This document shows, piece after piece, positions 1 through 9,000 of a stretch of DNA of 64,000 bases; position 1 is the first letter of the stretch, and every line of letters starts with the position of its first letter. Source of the DNA: Hymenobacter edaphi (lineage in GTDB: Bacteria; Bacteroidota; Bacteroidia; Cytophagales; Hymenobacteraceae); NCBI RefSeq assembly GCF_003258365.1, contig NZ_QHKM01000002.1, positions 640,268 to 704,267 of the forward strand, read 5' to 3'. Under the pieces are notes generated by a model. That model had not been told where the DNA came from. It saw only the letters and a program-made list of their open reading frames with translations, and searched no databases. The translations under genes were made by a program, and so were the position numbers.

Positions 1-380
1 AGAATCAGGGCAATCCAGACCGCGTACCGCTCGTGGCCGGGCGGAATGCTGAGCAGGCTCATGAGCGTGGGCGCCAGCAGGGCCAGCAGGGCCGTCAGCC
101 CCACGCTGCTGATGATGAGCAACGTGAGCACGCGGTTGTAGAGGGCCTGCCGGTCGGTGCCGGGCCGGTTGGCAAAGCGCAGGTAGGCCGTTTCCATGCC
201 GTAGGTAAACAGCACGTTCAGAAACGACACGTAGGCGTACAGCCCGGTGATGATGCCGAAGGCGGCGGCCTCGAAGCGCCCAGTATAGAGCGGCGTCAGT
301 AGGAAATTGAGCACCCGCCCCACGATGCTGCTCACGCCGTACACGACGGTCTGGGAAGCCAGACGTTTGGCAATGCTCAT
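1..380 (-). CDS. Polysaccharide/oligosaccharide flippase, N-terminal part (runs off window)
   Basis: The minus strand from the ATG at 380 reads MSIAKRLASQTVVYGVSS and continues for about 126 residues to the window edge. The start matches the polysaccharide biosynthesis (Wzx-like, MOP/MATE superfamily) flippases: a short amphipathic start, then hydrophobic helices around residues 12-30, 43-65 and 80-105 separated by short basic loops (the YLRFAN-type loop after the second helix is typical). Such proteins move lipid-linked sugars across the inner membrane. Only the N-terminal quarter is present, so the exact subgroup cannot be told. The intergenic DNA upstream carries a GTCAT-type repeat. Confidence 0.75.
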   Translation of the reverse strand, partial: MSIAKRLASQTVVYGVSSIVGRVLNFLLTPLYTGRFEAAAFGIITGLYAYVSFLNVLFTYGMETAYLRFANRPGTDRQALYNRVLTLLIISSVGLTALLALLAPTLMSLLSIPPGHERYAVWIALI

Positions 381-418
381 TCGATCAAGTCAGGTGGAAA
401 AGGAGCGTAAGGTAGGCC

Positions 419-560
419 GTCATGTCGAGCGAAGTCGAGACATCTTGCGTACCGATGTCCGATAGCAATTCAATCGTTCAACGAGAGAATTACTTGCAGC
501 AGTCAGCACGCGAGATTGGCTACGCCTTCCTTCGGTTCCTCGACTTCGCTCGGAATGACG
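419..560. repeat. Pair of GTCAT-type dispersed repeats
   Basis: Two inverted copies of an intergenic repeat lie between the flippase start and the enoyl-CoA hydratase stop: 419-445 on the plus strand (GTCATGTCGAGCGAAGTCGA) and 513-560 on the minus strand (CGTCATTCCGAGCGAAGTCG onward). Related copies occur at 37694, 41151, 45557, 45729, 48637, 48691, 50359 and 50521. No coding potential is visible in this gap. Confidence 0.6.
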
Positions 561-574
561 TTCTAGATCGAAAA

Positions 575-1363
575 TTACTTGCCCGTAAACGCGGCCGGGC
601 GCTTCTCCAGGAAGGCCTGCGTGCCCTCGCGGAAGTCGTCGGAGGCGAAGCAGCGGGCAAAGGCGTTGGCCTCGGTCTGGTAGCCGTGGCGCTCCTTGTC
701 GAAGTAGGCATTGACGCTGTCAATAACCAGGCCCACGGCCAGCGGCGCCTTGGTCAGGATGCGGCCCAGCAGCTGCTGGCAGAAGCCGAGCAGCTCGGCC
801 TGCGGCACCACGTGGTTGACGAGGCCCAGGCGCAATGCTTCGTCGGCTTTGATGATGTCGGCGGTCATCATCAGCTCCAGGGCCTTGCCCTTGCCGATGA
901 GCTGGGTCAGGCGTTGGGTGCCGCCGTAGCCCGGAATCAGGCCCAGGTTCACCTCGGGCTGGCCGAAGCGGGCGTTGTCGGAGGCCACGCGGAAGTGGCA
1001 GGCCATGGCCAGCTCGCAGCCACCGCCCAGGGCAAAGCCGTTGACGGCCGCAATAACCGGCTTGGTGCTTTCCTCGATCATGCAGAACACCTCCTGCCCG
1101 CGCTCGGCGGCGCGGCGGGCCTGCAGCTCATCGAGGGCGGCCAGCTCGGCAATGTCGGCACCGGCCACGAAGGCTTTGTCGCCCGCGCCGGTCAGAATCA
1201 GGCCCCGCACCTGCGGGTTGTCCAGCGCCGTCTGCACGGCCCGGCCGATTTCGTCGATGGTGGCCGCGTTCAGGGCGTTGAGCTTGCTGGGGCGGTTCAG
1301 GGTGATGACCAGAATGCCGTTGTCGGTCAGGTCGAGGGCCAGATTTTCCAGTACGGGAAGCAT
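575..1363 (-). CDS. Enoyl-CoA hydratase/isomerase (crotonase) family protein
   Basis: 262 residues, the normal length for a bacterial enoyl-CoA hydratase. The start MLPVLENLAL is preferred over upstream in-frame codons because family homology begins here. Visible motifs: the first oxyanion-hole loop AFVAGADIAEL (residues 64-74), ALGGGCELAM (111-120) with catalytic Glu117, and FGQPEVNLGLIPGYGGTQ (133-150) with catalytic Glu137. The 20-residue spacing matches the two glutamates of crotonase. It should hydrate 2-enoyl-CoA in fatty-acid beta-oxidation or a related acyl-CoA pathway in the cytoplasm. It stands alone, with no dehydrogenase or thiolase beside it, so its precise substrate is open. Confidence 0.88.
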   Translation of the reverse strand: MLPVLENLALDLTDNGILVITLNRPSKLNALNAATIDEIGRAVQTALDNPQVRGLILTGAGDKAFVAGADIAELAALDELQARRAAERGQEVFCMIEESTKPVIAAVNGFALGGGCELAMACHFRVASDNARFGQPEVNLGLIPGYGGTQRLTQLIGKGKALELMMTADIIKADEALRLGLVNHVVPQAELLGFCQQLLGRILTKAPLAVGLVIDSVNAYFDKERHGYQTEANAFARCFASDDFREGTQAFLEKRPAAFTGK

Positions 1364-1632
1364 GGGCAGGGTTAGCTCGGAGGTTGCGGAGGGGGCAAAG
1401 ATAGCCACAATGCGCTGCCGAGGTTTGGGGCCTTTTGGCGAGGCAGCGGGCCATTCCGCCGGGCGCGGAGCCGCGTTGGGCGAAGTCCGATGGCCGTGAA
1501 TATAGCGTACGGCATATTTGTATCCGTCAAGGCCAGGTAGGCCGCTGGAAGTCTGGATGCTTGCTTCTGATGTAAGACTTCCTATATTCCACCCGAAACC
1601 TCCTTTTTTCACCTCCAACCACACCGTCTACT

Positions 1633-2058
1633 ATGGGCTTTGTTTCCGAATTCAAGGAGTTCATCTCCAAAGGCAATGTGCTCGACCTGGCCGTCGGCGT
1701 TATCATCGGTGCCTCGTTCGGCAAAATCGTCGCTTCGCTGACGGATGATATCATCATGCCGATTCTGAGTTTGTTCACCCGCGGCATCGACTTCAAGGAA
1801 AAGTTCTTTGCCCTGGATGGCAACCGCTACGAGACGCTTAAAGCGGCGCAGGATGCGAAGGCGGCCACGCTGAACTACGGCAACTTCATCAATGCCATCA
1901 TTTACTTCCTGGTTATTGCCTTCGTGATTTTCTGGGTGGTGAAGCTGGCCAACCGCTTCAAGAAACCCGCGCCGGTAGCCGTCGTGTCCGAGCCGACTCC
2001 GTCCAAGGAGCAGATGCTGCTGATGGAAATCCGCGACGCGCTGCGCAGCCGCGCCTAA
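1633..2058 (+). CDS. mscL: Large-conductance mechanosensitive channel MscL
   Basis: 141 residues, typical for MscL. It starts MGFVSEFKEFISKGNVLDLA, the conserved amphipathic N-terminal helix. TM1 spans about 17-47 (VGVIIGASFGKIVASLTDDI, the pore helix), a periplasmic loop 50-80 follows, TM2 spans about 82-107 (FINAIIYFLVIAFVIFWVV), and a charged C-terminal helix ends the protein. It forms a homopentameric inner-membrane pore that opens under membrane tension and releases osmolytes during hypo-osmotic shock. The 270-bp divergent region to the enoyl-CoA hydratase shows no clear promoter. No operon partner is evident. Confidence 0.95.
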   Translation: MGFVSEFKEFISKGNVLDLAVGVIIGASFGKIVASLTDDIIMPILSLFTRGIDFKEKFFALDGNRYETLKAAQDAKAATLNYGNFINAIIYFLVIAFVIFWVVKLANRFKKPAPVAVVSEPTPSKEQMLLMEIRDALRSRA

Positions 2059-2201
2059 CTGCCGGCGCCGCATTTTCGACGTCACCGACTGCAACAACGA
2101 CTGCGGCCGGTCCGGTTTGCCTCTCGGGGCAGCGCCGGGCCGGTCGTAATGTTGGGGTAACACTTTAATATGATGTCGAGAAGTTATTGTAGGTCTGTGC
2201 A

Positions 2202-2232
2202 TTGTAGAAATAAATTATTTTCAGTAACCTTG
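2202..2232 (+). promoter_or_regulatory. Possible promoter for the 2340 gene
   Basis: ATTG at 2201-2204 and TAACCTTG at 2225-2232 are separated by 20 bases, close to the Bacteroidota TTTG-N19-TAnnTTTG pattern with one mismatch in the -7 element. It lies 108 bases before the start codon in an AT-rich patch. Confidence 0.35.
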
Positions 2233-2339
2233 GGACGAGCCGCGCAGTAAACGGCGGCAGCTTGAACTAACTTTTCCCTCCATCCGTTGCGTCGGCGTAG
2301 CTACCACCCAACCTGGCTGCCGACGTTTCCCTTATTTCC

Positions 2340-2801
2340 ATGCGCATGAAGAACTACGTTGCCGCCGCGGCCCTGTTGGTCGGCGGGCTGCTGACGACTG
2401 CTGCGGCTCAGGCTCAGACCCAAACGGGCCCCGCAACACCCTTCACCGGTGGCGAAAAGCCGCGCCGCGAAGCCACGACCAAGAAACGCAAGCAGCCCTC
2501 GGCCGAAGAGCTGGCCCGGATGCAGCAACGCATGAGCATGAACCCCGACGAGGTGAAGCGCGACCAGCAGATGGAAGTGCTCGACGCCCGCGCCGGCCTG
2601 AGCACCAGCCTCGGCAGCAGCGGCGGCACGGCCCGGCAGTACGACCGCTCGTCGGGCGGCTTCACGGTGCGCAAGTTCCGCGGCGACGCCCGCAACACGG
2701 CTATGCAGAAGCGCGGCGAATCGCGCCCCGCGCCCGGCATCGACCCGCCCGGCAAACCCCTGAAGCACAAGAAGCCCAAGCGGCACTTCCTGGGCCTGTA
2801 A
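2340..2801 (+). CDS. Small exported basic protein of unknown function
   Basis: 153 residues starting MRMKNYVAAAALLVGGLLTT, a signal peptide with likely cleavage before QTQTG near residue 26. The mature part has no recognised domain: it is hydrophilic, rich in Lys/Arg/Pro, contains an NPDEVKRDQQMEV stretch that looks helical, then a Gly/Ser-rich segment, and ends in a very basic tail (KHKKPKRHFLGL). It may bind an acidic surface polymer, but that is only a guess from charge. The alternative start two codons downstream (MKNYV) is equally plausible. An intrinsic terminator follows directly. Confidence 0.7.
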   Translation: MRMKNYVAAAALLVGGLLTTAAAQAQTQTGPATPFTGGEKPRREATTKKRKQPSAEELARMQQRMSMNPDEVKRDQQMEVLDARAGLSTSLGSSGGTARQYDRSSGGFTVRKFRGDARNTAMQKRGESRPAPGIDPPGKPLKHKKPKRHFLGL

Positions 2802-2822
2802 AGCTCAGCCAATCAGACAAAG

Positions 2823-2855
2823 AAAAAGCCCCGACGCAAAGCTTCGGGGCTTTTT
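2823..2855. terminator. Bidirectional intrinsic terminator
   Basis: AAAAAGCCCCGA and its complement flank an 8-base loop, giving a GC stem with A and T runs on both sides. It ends the 2340 gene and could also stop minus-strand transcripts of the OmpA-like gene. Confidence 0.85.
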
Positions 2856-2956
2856 GCTTCTTCAGATGTCGGGTCAGAGCCACCGTTCGCCTCTGAGCAC
2901 TGAAGAAAGACCGGGGAGAGAAATCAGGCGCAACTGTTTCGGAGGGGCGGGCGGGT

Positions 2957-3034
2957 TCAGCCGAGGCTGAGTGCCCAGCCCAGCAGCGCCGCCAGCAACA
3001 GGCCGGCGCCGCGCCGCAGGAACAGGTAAGGCAT
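2957..3034 (-). CDS. Possible 25-residue hydrophobic peptide
   Basis: A short frame begins 15 bases after the stop of the OmpA-like gene and encodes MPYLFLRRGAGLLLAALLGW followed by ALSLG and a stop. Two arginines precede one hydrophobic stretch, the look of a single-pass membrane peptide. It sits where a translationally coupled partner would lie. There is no recognised ribosome-binding site, and a frame this short can arise by chance, so the call is tentative. Confidence 0.22.
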   Translation of the reverse strand: MPYLFLRRGAGLLLAALLGWALSLG

Positions 3035-3049
3035 AGCAGCGCGGGCTGC

Positions 3050-3577
3050 TTAGAGCTTGACGAACTCCAGGCGCTGGTTGAGCGGTGCGTACTCGTCGTC
3101 GGGCTCGGAGTAAAGCGGCTGGGTGCTGCCCAGGCCCTTGGCCGAGAGCCGGGTGCCGTCGATGCCGAGGCCGATGAGGGCGGCGCGCACCGCGTCGGCG
3201 CGGCGCTGCGAAAGGCGCTGGTTGGCCGGCGCTTCGCCGGCCAGCAACGTATGGGCCTCAATGCGCAGGCGTACGTCGGGGTTGCGGCGCAGCATGTCGG
3301 CCATGCCCTTTACGAAGGGCTGCGAATCGGCCAGCAGCGTGGCAGAGCCTTCCTCGAAGGCAATGCTGTGCGACACCACGCGGCCGTTGTCCATGAGCTG
3401 GGCGTAGTACTCACCGGTTTTCTCGGTGAGCTTGCGCTCCACGGCTTTGTTGACTTCGCGCTCGGCGGCGCGGCTTACGGCCCGGTCGACGGCGCCGGTG
3501 AGGAGGCCAAACTGGGCCTGGGTGGTCAGCGGGAGCAGGCTCAGCAGCAGGCCACCGACGAGAAGGAGAAGTTTCAT
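3050..3577 (-). CDS. OmpA-family peptidoglycan-associated protein
   Basis: 175 residues. A signal peptide (1-21, MKLLLLVGGLLLSLLPLTTQ) is followed by Gln at the likely new N terminus. Residues 28-55 form a charged helix, and residues 65-175 match the OmpA C-terminal fold (IAFEEGSATLLADS, then RIEAHTLLAGEAPANQRLSQ and RRADAVRAALIGLGI). Oddity: in classical OmpA domains HTD supplies the aspartate that contacts diaminopimelate; here residue 111 is Leu (HTL), while the downstream Arg pair is kept, so muropeptide binding may be altered. It is probably periplasmic and outer-membrane-linked. It may be co-transcribed with the lipoprotein gene 30 bases upstream on the same strand. Confidence 0.82.
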   Translation of the reverse strand: MKLLLLVGGLLLSLLPLTTQAQFGLLTGAVDRAVSRAAEREVNKAVERKLTEKTGEYYAQLMDNGRVVSHSIAFEEGSATLLADSQPFVKGMADMLRRNPDVRLRIEAHTLLAGEAPANQRLSQRRADAVRAALIGLGIDGTRLSAKGLGSTQPLYSEPDDEYAPLNQRLEFVKL

Positions 3578-3607
3578 AGCCAGAACGGGGAAGGGGGATA
3601 AAAGGGC

Positions 3608-4198
3608 TTACAGCGCAGCCAGTTCGCGCAGATTCAGGGTGCGGGCCACGGCCTTGACCAGGCGCGTGTCTTCCTGCCCGGTCGATTCGACGGAGACGAA
3701 AAACCGGTCGCCCACGCCCAGGGCCACGGCGGCGCGGCGCTCCAGCTTCTGCACGGTTTCGTAGCCGCGCACGCCGGGCAGGCCCAGGTCGCAGCCGCGC
3801 ATGAGCTGCTCGTCGCTTTCCTGCCAGATGTTGGCGCTCATCAGTGCCGTAGCGCCGGCGTAGAGGGCCTGCGCGCCGTTGTAGTCGACGAGCTGCACCT
3901 TGAGCCGCTGGCTGCCCTTGCGGTAGTGCTGCTCGCAGGTGGAATAGCTGATGCCCCCTAGCTGTACCGACTCGCCCTGCGGGCGGCCCTCGCGTACGAA
4001 ACCCGCCACGTGCTCCGGTAGAAACCGCTGCAGCACCTCGTAGTGCAGCGAAATGGTATCGGGCGGCAGCTGGAGTCCCGTCGGAACGGCGCCGGCGCGG
4101 AGCACGGGTACGGGCGGCTCGCTGACGTTTTGCGTGTGGCTACAGGCTCCCAGCAGGAGCGGCAGCAGGCAGCAGGCGAGCAGGCGCGGAGCATTCAT
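3608..4198 (-). CDS. Lipoprotein of unknown function
   Basis: 196 residues with a lipoprotein signal: MNAPRLLACCLLPLLLGACS places the lipid-modified Cys at residue 19. The mature part has an alpha/beta look (ISLHYEVLQRFLPEHVAGFV, then a tandem of predicted beta strands around SERLKVQLVDYNG-like residues 100-110), two further cysteines, and a late GVGDRFFVSVES strand. I do not recognise a catalytic motif. It lies in a same-strand run with the OmpA-like gene downstream and a barrel protein upstream, so an envelope role is likely. Confidence 0.65.
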   Translation of the reverse strand: MNAPRLLACCLLPLLLGACSHTQNVSEPPVPVLRAGAVPTGLQLPPDTISLHYEVLQRFLPEHVAGFVREGRPQGESVQLGGISYSTCEQHYRKGSQRLKVQLVDYNGAQALYAGATALMSANIWQESDEQLMRGCDLGLPGVRGYETVQKLERRAAVALGVGDRFFVSVESTGQEDTRLVKAVARTLNLRELAAL

Positions 4199-4245
4199 GA
4201 CAGGGTGGGCGCGGGGAGGCGAGGAGAAGGGGCGTAAGCGCGGGC

Positions 4246-5010
4246 TTAGAACCTGGCCGTCAGACCGAGTTTGAGGTAGGACATATCGTAGCCCAGTTCC
4301 CCGAAGGCGCCCAGGTTGTCCGTCAGCATGTAACGTCCGCCGAGGAAGACGCCCGACATCAGGGCCACGCCGCCGTAGTTGTTGTTGTAGATGTCGTAGT
4401 TGGTCGAGTACGATTCGACGCGTACCCCGAGGCTCAGGCCGGCGTAGGTATCCAGCTTGGGATTTTCCAGAATGTTGTAGTGGTAGGTGCCGCGGGCCGC
4501 CACGATGAAGTTTTTCCAGGAAGCCTTGTAGCCGCCCGAGTTCCAGCTGTAGCTCTTGTAGCCCACCAGCCCACCGATGCCGATAACGCCCGGGCCCACG
4601 TTGTCGAGGATGCCGCGCTCCACCGATACGCTCAGGGCCGGCGTGGCGCGCACGCCGCTGAACAGGCCGTAGCCGTAGCCCAGGCCGAAGCCGACACCGA
4701 GGTTGGCGGCGGTGCTGCCCACGCCGAAGTCGTGGTTACCCGCCGCCGATTTGGCCACCGGTTTGGCTGCCGTGGTTTTGGCCGGAGCGGGCGCCGTTTC
4801 CTCCGCTGCCGGGGCCGGCGCCGGGGTCGGTTTCGCGGCGGGTTTGGCCGCGGTGGTGGCGGGCTTGGCGGCCGTGGTCTTGCCTGCGGCGCTGGCGGGC
4901 TTGGTTGTCGGGCGGGCTGCCGTCGAGGCCGTCGAGCGGGTTTGGGCCGAGGCCGAAACAGTCGTGAGGACCGACAGGGCGAGGAGGATTGAGAGGCGGA
5001 ATGTTTTCAT
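4246..5010 (-). CDS. Outer-membrane beta-barrel protein with Ala/Pro/Lys linker
   Basis: 254 residues. The start MKTFRLSILLALSVLTTVSA is chosen because it opens a clean signal peptide cut before QTRST. Residues about 25-95 are a low-complexity Ala/Thr/Lys/Pro linker (TTAAKPATTAAKPAAKPTPA), then residues 100-254 are alternating beta strands (GVGFGLGYGYGLFSGV, NFIVAARGTYHYNIL, GVFLGGRYMLTDNLGAFGEL) ending in ...LGLTARF with the terminal aromatic typical of outer-membrane barrels. The linker may reach toward peptidoglycan. Porin versus structural role cannot be decided. Confidence 0.75.
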   Translation of the reverse strand: MKTFRLSILLALSVLTTVSASAQTRSTASTAARPTTKPASAAGKTTAAKPATTAAKPAAKPTPAPAPAAEETAPAPAKTTAAKPVAKSAAGNHDFGVGSTAANLGVGFGLGYGYGLFSGVRATPALSVSVERGILDNVGPGVIGIGGLVGYKSYSWNSGGYKASWKNFIVAARGTYHYNILENPKLDTYAGLSLGVRVESYSTNYDIYNNNYGGVALMSGVFLGGRYMLTDNLGAFGELGYDMSYLKLGLTARF

Positions 5011-5170
5011 GGTGTTAGGGGAACGGTGTGAAAAGAACAGAGGCAGCGAGCGGCAGCAGGGCCAATCGTCTGGGACAAAGCTACCGGTTACCATCCCCTG
5101 GCGTCAATCGCATGATGATGTGACGAAATGATATATTGCTGATAGTGAAGTATTTGTCCATAAATAAGCC

Positions 5171-5208
5171 GCCCCGCGCCGCAGGCTGAAAGCACTGCGG
5201 CGCGGGGC
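5171..5208 (-). terminator. Strong hairpin after the 5268 gene
   Basis: A perfect 14-bp stem (GCCCCGCGCCGCAG and its complement) around a 10-base loop lies 60 bases past the stop of the minus-strand membrane-protein gene. The tail GGCTTATTTAT on the minus strand is only moderately T-rich, so termination efficiency is uncertain. Confidence 0.6.
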
Positions 5209-5267
5209 GCCAGAGGAAAGCAAGAAGAGCCGGCAGGGTACGCTCTGCTGACGCGGGACGGGGCCGC

Positions 5268-5732
5268 TTACTGGTCGGCAAACAGGCGCTGGGCCAGACC
5301 GCCGATCAGCGGCAGCGGCTCGTAGAGGCCGCTCATGGCCGCCATTACGCCCATCATGCGCAGCAGCAGCAGCAGGCCCAGCCCGACGCCCGCCACCACC
5401 AGGCTGCTCCAACCGAGGAAGGGCAGCATCAGCAGCTGCAGCACCACCACCACGGCCGATATCACCGTTACCAGCGTCATCTGCCGCAGGTGAAAGGCCG
5501 TGAGCGGGCCGCGCTGCTCCCGGGGGCAGCGGTAAGCCGTCAGCCAGCCCGACACCGAGAGGTAGCACATGATGGCCACCTTCCGGTCGAGCTGTGCCGA
5601 GTCGGCGCCGTAGGTGTCGCGGGAAGCGGCGGGGGAGATGCCGACTTCTTCGAAGTCACCCAACCAATTGCCCAATCGGCTGCTGAATTGCCAGACGAAG
5701 TCAGTCGCTAAGATTCTGTTCAAGGCAAGCAT
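5268..5732 (-). CDS. Small membrane protein, Tic20/DUF4870-like
   Basis: 154 residues from MLALNRILATDFVWQFSSRL. Two or three hydrophobic segments are visible: about 68-80 (VAIMCYLSVSGWLTAY), 98-118 (MTLVTVISAVVVVLQLLMLP) and 120-145 (GWSSLVVAGVGLGLLLLLRM). The stretch GPLTAFHLRQMTLV, with a conserved-looking FH.RQ pattern between helices, resembles the Tic20/DUF4870 membrane family of Bacteroidota. The function of that group is not established in bacteria. No neighbour suggests a pathway. Confidence 0.55.
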   Translation of the reverse strand: MLALNRILATDFVWQFSSRLGNWLGDFEEVGISPAASRDTYGADSAQLDRKVAIMCYLSVSGWLTAYRCPREQRGPLTAFHLRQMTLVTVISAVVVVLQLLMLPFLGWSSLVVAGVGLGLLLLLRMMGVMAAMSGLYEPLPLIGGLAQRLFADQ

Positions 5733-5959
5733 AATTGTGCGGGGTATGAGTCTGCGTGGGGCCGGTGCCCGGGCGGGCAACTGGGGTCGACAAACCAATG
5801 TGCGGGCCGGGGCGGCGAAGGTTGGCTGGCTTTCGACTCTCCAAAGGTGACGGCCCGGCGCCCCGGTACGCTAACACGCATGTTGCAAATCCTGACACGT
5901 ATGTATCATTGCTTGTAAAGTGCTGATATGCAGTGTTTTTATTTTGAATTAAGACCGTA

Positions 5960-5995
5960 AAAAATAGCCCGAATCAGCGTTTTGACTCGGGCTAT
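5960..5995 (-). terminator. Intrinsic terminator of the hybrid kinase gene
   Basis: On the minus strand TAGCCCGA and TCGGGCTA pair around a 14-base loop and are followed by a six-T run, 22 bases after the stop codon. Confidence 0.85.
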
Positions 5996-6016
5996 ACCGG
6001 GAATAAGTAGTACGAT

Positions 6017-9000
6017 TTATTGCTCGACCACCGCGTTGGCAGCAAATTCGGAAGGCGTTTGCCGGTATTGTTCCCGGAAGCATTTGCTGAAATAGGAGAG
6101 GTTGCCGAAGCCAACCTGCTCGGCTATTTCGGCCACGTTGCCGGCCTGGGCCAGCAGCAGCGCCGCCGCCCGCCGCAGCCGCACGGTGCGCACAAACTCC
6201 GAGGTCGACTGGTCGGTGAGGGCTTTGAGCTTGCGGTGCAGCTGCACCCGGCTCAGGGCCATGGCGTCGGCAAACTGCTCCACGCTGAAGTCGGCATCGG
6301 CCAGGCGCTCTTCCACCACGCCCAGCGCCCGGTTGAGGAAAACTTCGTCGGCCGAGGTGATGCTGATGTCGCGGGGCTGCAGGGTGACGGCCCGGCCGAA
6401 GCGCTGGCGCAGCAGCTCGCGCTGGCGGATCAGGTTATGCATGCGCACCCGCAGCTCCTCGGGGCGGAAGGGCTTGGTCAGGTACTCGTCGGCGCCGAGG
6501 CCGAAGCTGGTCAGGCGGGCTTCGTCGCCGGCCCGGGCCGTGAGCAGGATGACGGGCACGTGGCTGGTACGCTCGTCCTCGCGCAGGCGGCGGCACAGCT
6601 CCAGCCCATCCATGCGGGGCATCATCAGGTCCGACACGATAAGGTCGGGCACCGTGGCAATGGCCTGCTCCAGCCCTTGTTCCCCGTCATCGGCCGTCAG
6701 CACCCGGAACTCGGCCGTCAGGCAGCTCTGAATGTAGGCGCGCATTTCGGGGTTGTCTTCCACCACCAGCACCAGCGGCCGGGCGTCATCGGCGTCGGCG
6801 TCGGCCGCCGCCGGGGCGGCTGGCGGCCGGTCCAGCTCGGCGGGCAGCAGGTGCGCCCCCGGGCGCGCCGCCACCACCGCATCGGCGACGGTCTGCAACT
6901 CGTCGGGCTGCAGGTGCGCCGTGCCCAGCGGCAGCTCCACCACAAACGTGGTGCCCTGCCCCGGCACGCTCGATACCCGGATGTAGCCGTGGTGCAGGGC
7001 CACCAGCTCCTTCACCAACGCCAGCCCGATGCCCGAGCCTTCGTGGCGGCGCGTGCGCGAGTCGTCAACCTGGTGAAACCGGTCGAAAATCAGCGGCAGG
7101 TGCTCGGCCGGAATACCGGGACCGGTGTCGCGCACCCGCAGCACCGCCCGCTCGGCCTGCCGCTCGACGCTGACCACCACCTGCCCGCCGGCCGGGGTGA
7201 ACTTCAGCGCGTTGCCGAGCAGATTGTAGAGAATCTTGTCGAGCTGCTCGGCGTCGAAATACACCTCCAGCGCCTCGAGCGGGCTTTCGAAGCGCAGCTC
7301 CACCTCGTTGCCGACGGCCAGGGACTCAAACGACAGCACGTTGGTGCGCACCGCCCGCACCAGGTCGTCGGGCGCGGCGGCCAGACGGGTTTGCCCGGCT
7401 TCGAGGCGGGCAATGTCGAGCAGCTGGTTGATGAGGCGCAGCAGCCGCCGGGCGTTGCGCAGCATCAGGGCGTACTCGGGCGGGGCGGCTTGCTGCGGCC
7501 GTTGCCGCGCCTCGCTCAGCAGCTGCTCCAGCGGACTGATGATGAGGGTGAGCGGGGTGCGCAGCTCGTGCGAAATGTTGGTGAAGAACTTGGTTTTCAG
7601 CTCGTCCAGCTCCTGCAGCTGGTGCGAGGTGCGGATGCTGGCCTGCAGCTCCTGGTAGGCCTGCTGCAGCTCGGCCGCCCGCGCCGCCAGCTCCTGGTTG
7701 GAGCGCTGCTGCAGTTCTTCCTTCTCGCGCGACACTTCCAGGGCCCGGGTCTGGGCCACCTGCTTTTCCTGCATGGCCGCCAGGGTCTCGCGTTGGGCAG
7801 CTTGCTGGGCCTGCGCGGCCCGTAGCGCCGCTTCCTGCGCCAGCTGCCGGTCCTTCTTAGCCAGGTTGATGCGGTCGGCCAGGCCCAGGGACAGCAGAAT
7901 CATTTCCAGCGCCGACGCCACGTGCACGCCGTGCGTCGACCAGAAGCCGAAGTGCGGAATCAGCTCCACCTGGCTCAGGTAGTAATTGACCACGGCCACC
8001 AGCAGCAGCGTCCAGCCCACCATGTAGTAGCGCGCCGGGCGGTAGCCGGCCCGCAATGCTAGCGTACCGGCGGTCAGCAGCACCACGCTCGTCCACAGAG
8101 CCGTGCCGGCCTGCCACCACGCGGCCGCCTGCGAATCGGGAGTGAGGAAGCTGAGCACCGGCAGCCAAGCCAGCAGCAGCGTCAGGCGCAGCAGCCGGTC
8201 GAAGCGGGGCAGCAGGCGCGGCGTTTCGAGGAAAGCCCGGGCCGTGAGGGTGCCGAAAAAGATGGTGCAGGCCAGGATGAAGTTCTGCCGCAGGTCCAGC
8301 CCCGCCCCGCTCAGGCTGCTGGGCCAGAGCTGCCGCCAGTAGCCCGTCATGTCGAGCTGCGCGGCCGCAAACGCGGCCACGTACAGCGAATAGTACAGGT
8401 AGCTTTTGTCGCGGACGGAGAAGTACAGCAGCAGATTATAGGCCAGCAGCGCCAGCAGAATCCCGAAGTACGGGCCCATTGTCAAGTCACCTTCCCGCGC
8501 CGTTTGCAGCACGTGCGCCTGCTCGACGACGGCAAGGTGTGCCCGCTGCTGCGCCGGCAACCGGGCGTACACCAGCAGCGGCTCGTCGGGCCGCAGGTCG
8601 AGCTGCAGGTTGAACTGCCGCAACTGCAGCGCGTGGGTTTGCGCGTAGGGCGCGGTCGAGGTCAGCACGTGCCGCCGGGCCGGGCCGCCGGGGCGTTGCA
8701 GGTACACTTCCAGCCCGTCGAGGTAGTCCGTCGACACCAGCAGCAACCAGCGCGTACCGGCGTTGGTGCCCGACTGCACGGCGCAGCGGATCCACTGGTC
8801 CTGAGCCGTAGCGGGCAGGTCGGCTTTAGGTAGCGGCCGAAATTGCTCCGCCCAGCGGGCTGATTGTACCTCGGCCAGCGTCAGGCTGGCGGGGGCAGGC
8901 AGCACCTGAGCGTTTTCGTACAGCCAGTTCCAGGCCGCCGTGTCGCGCACCACCGTCACCGGCCCTGGCGCGGCCACGGCCCCCACAACCAGCAGCCAGC

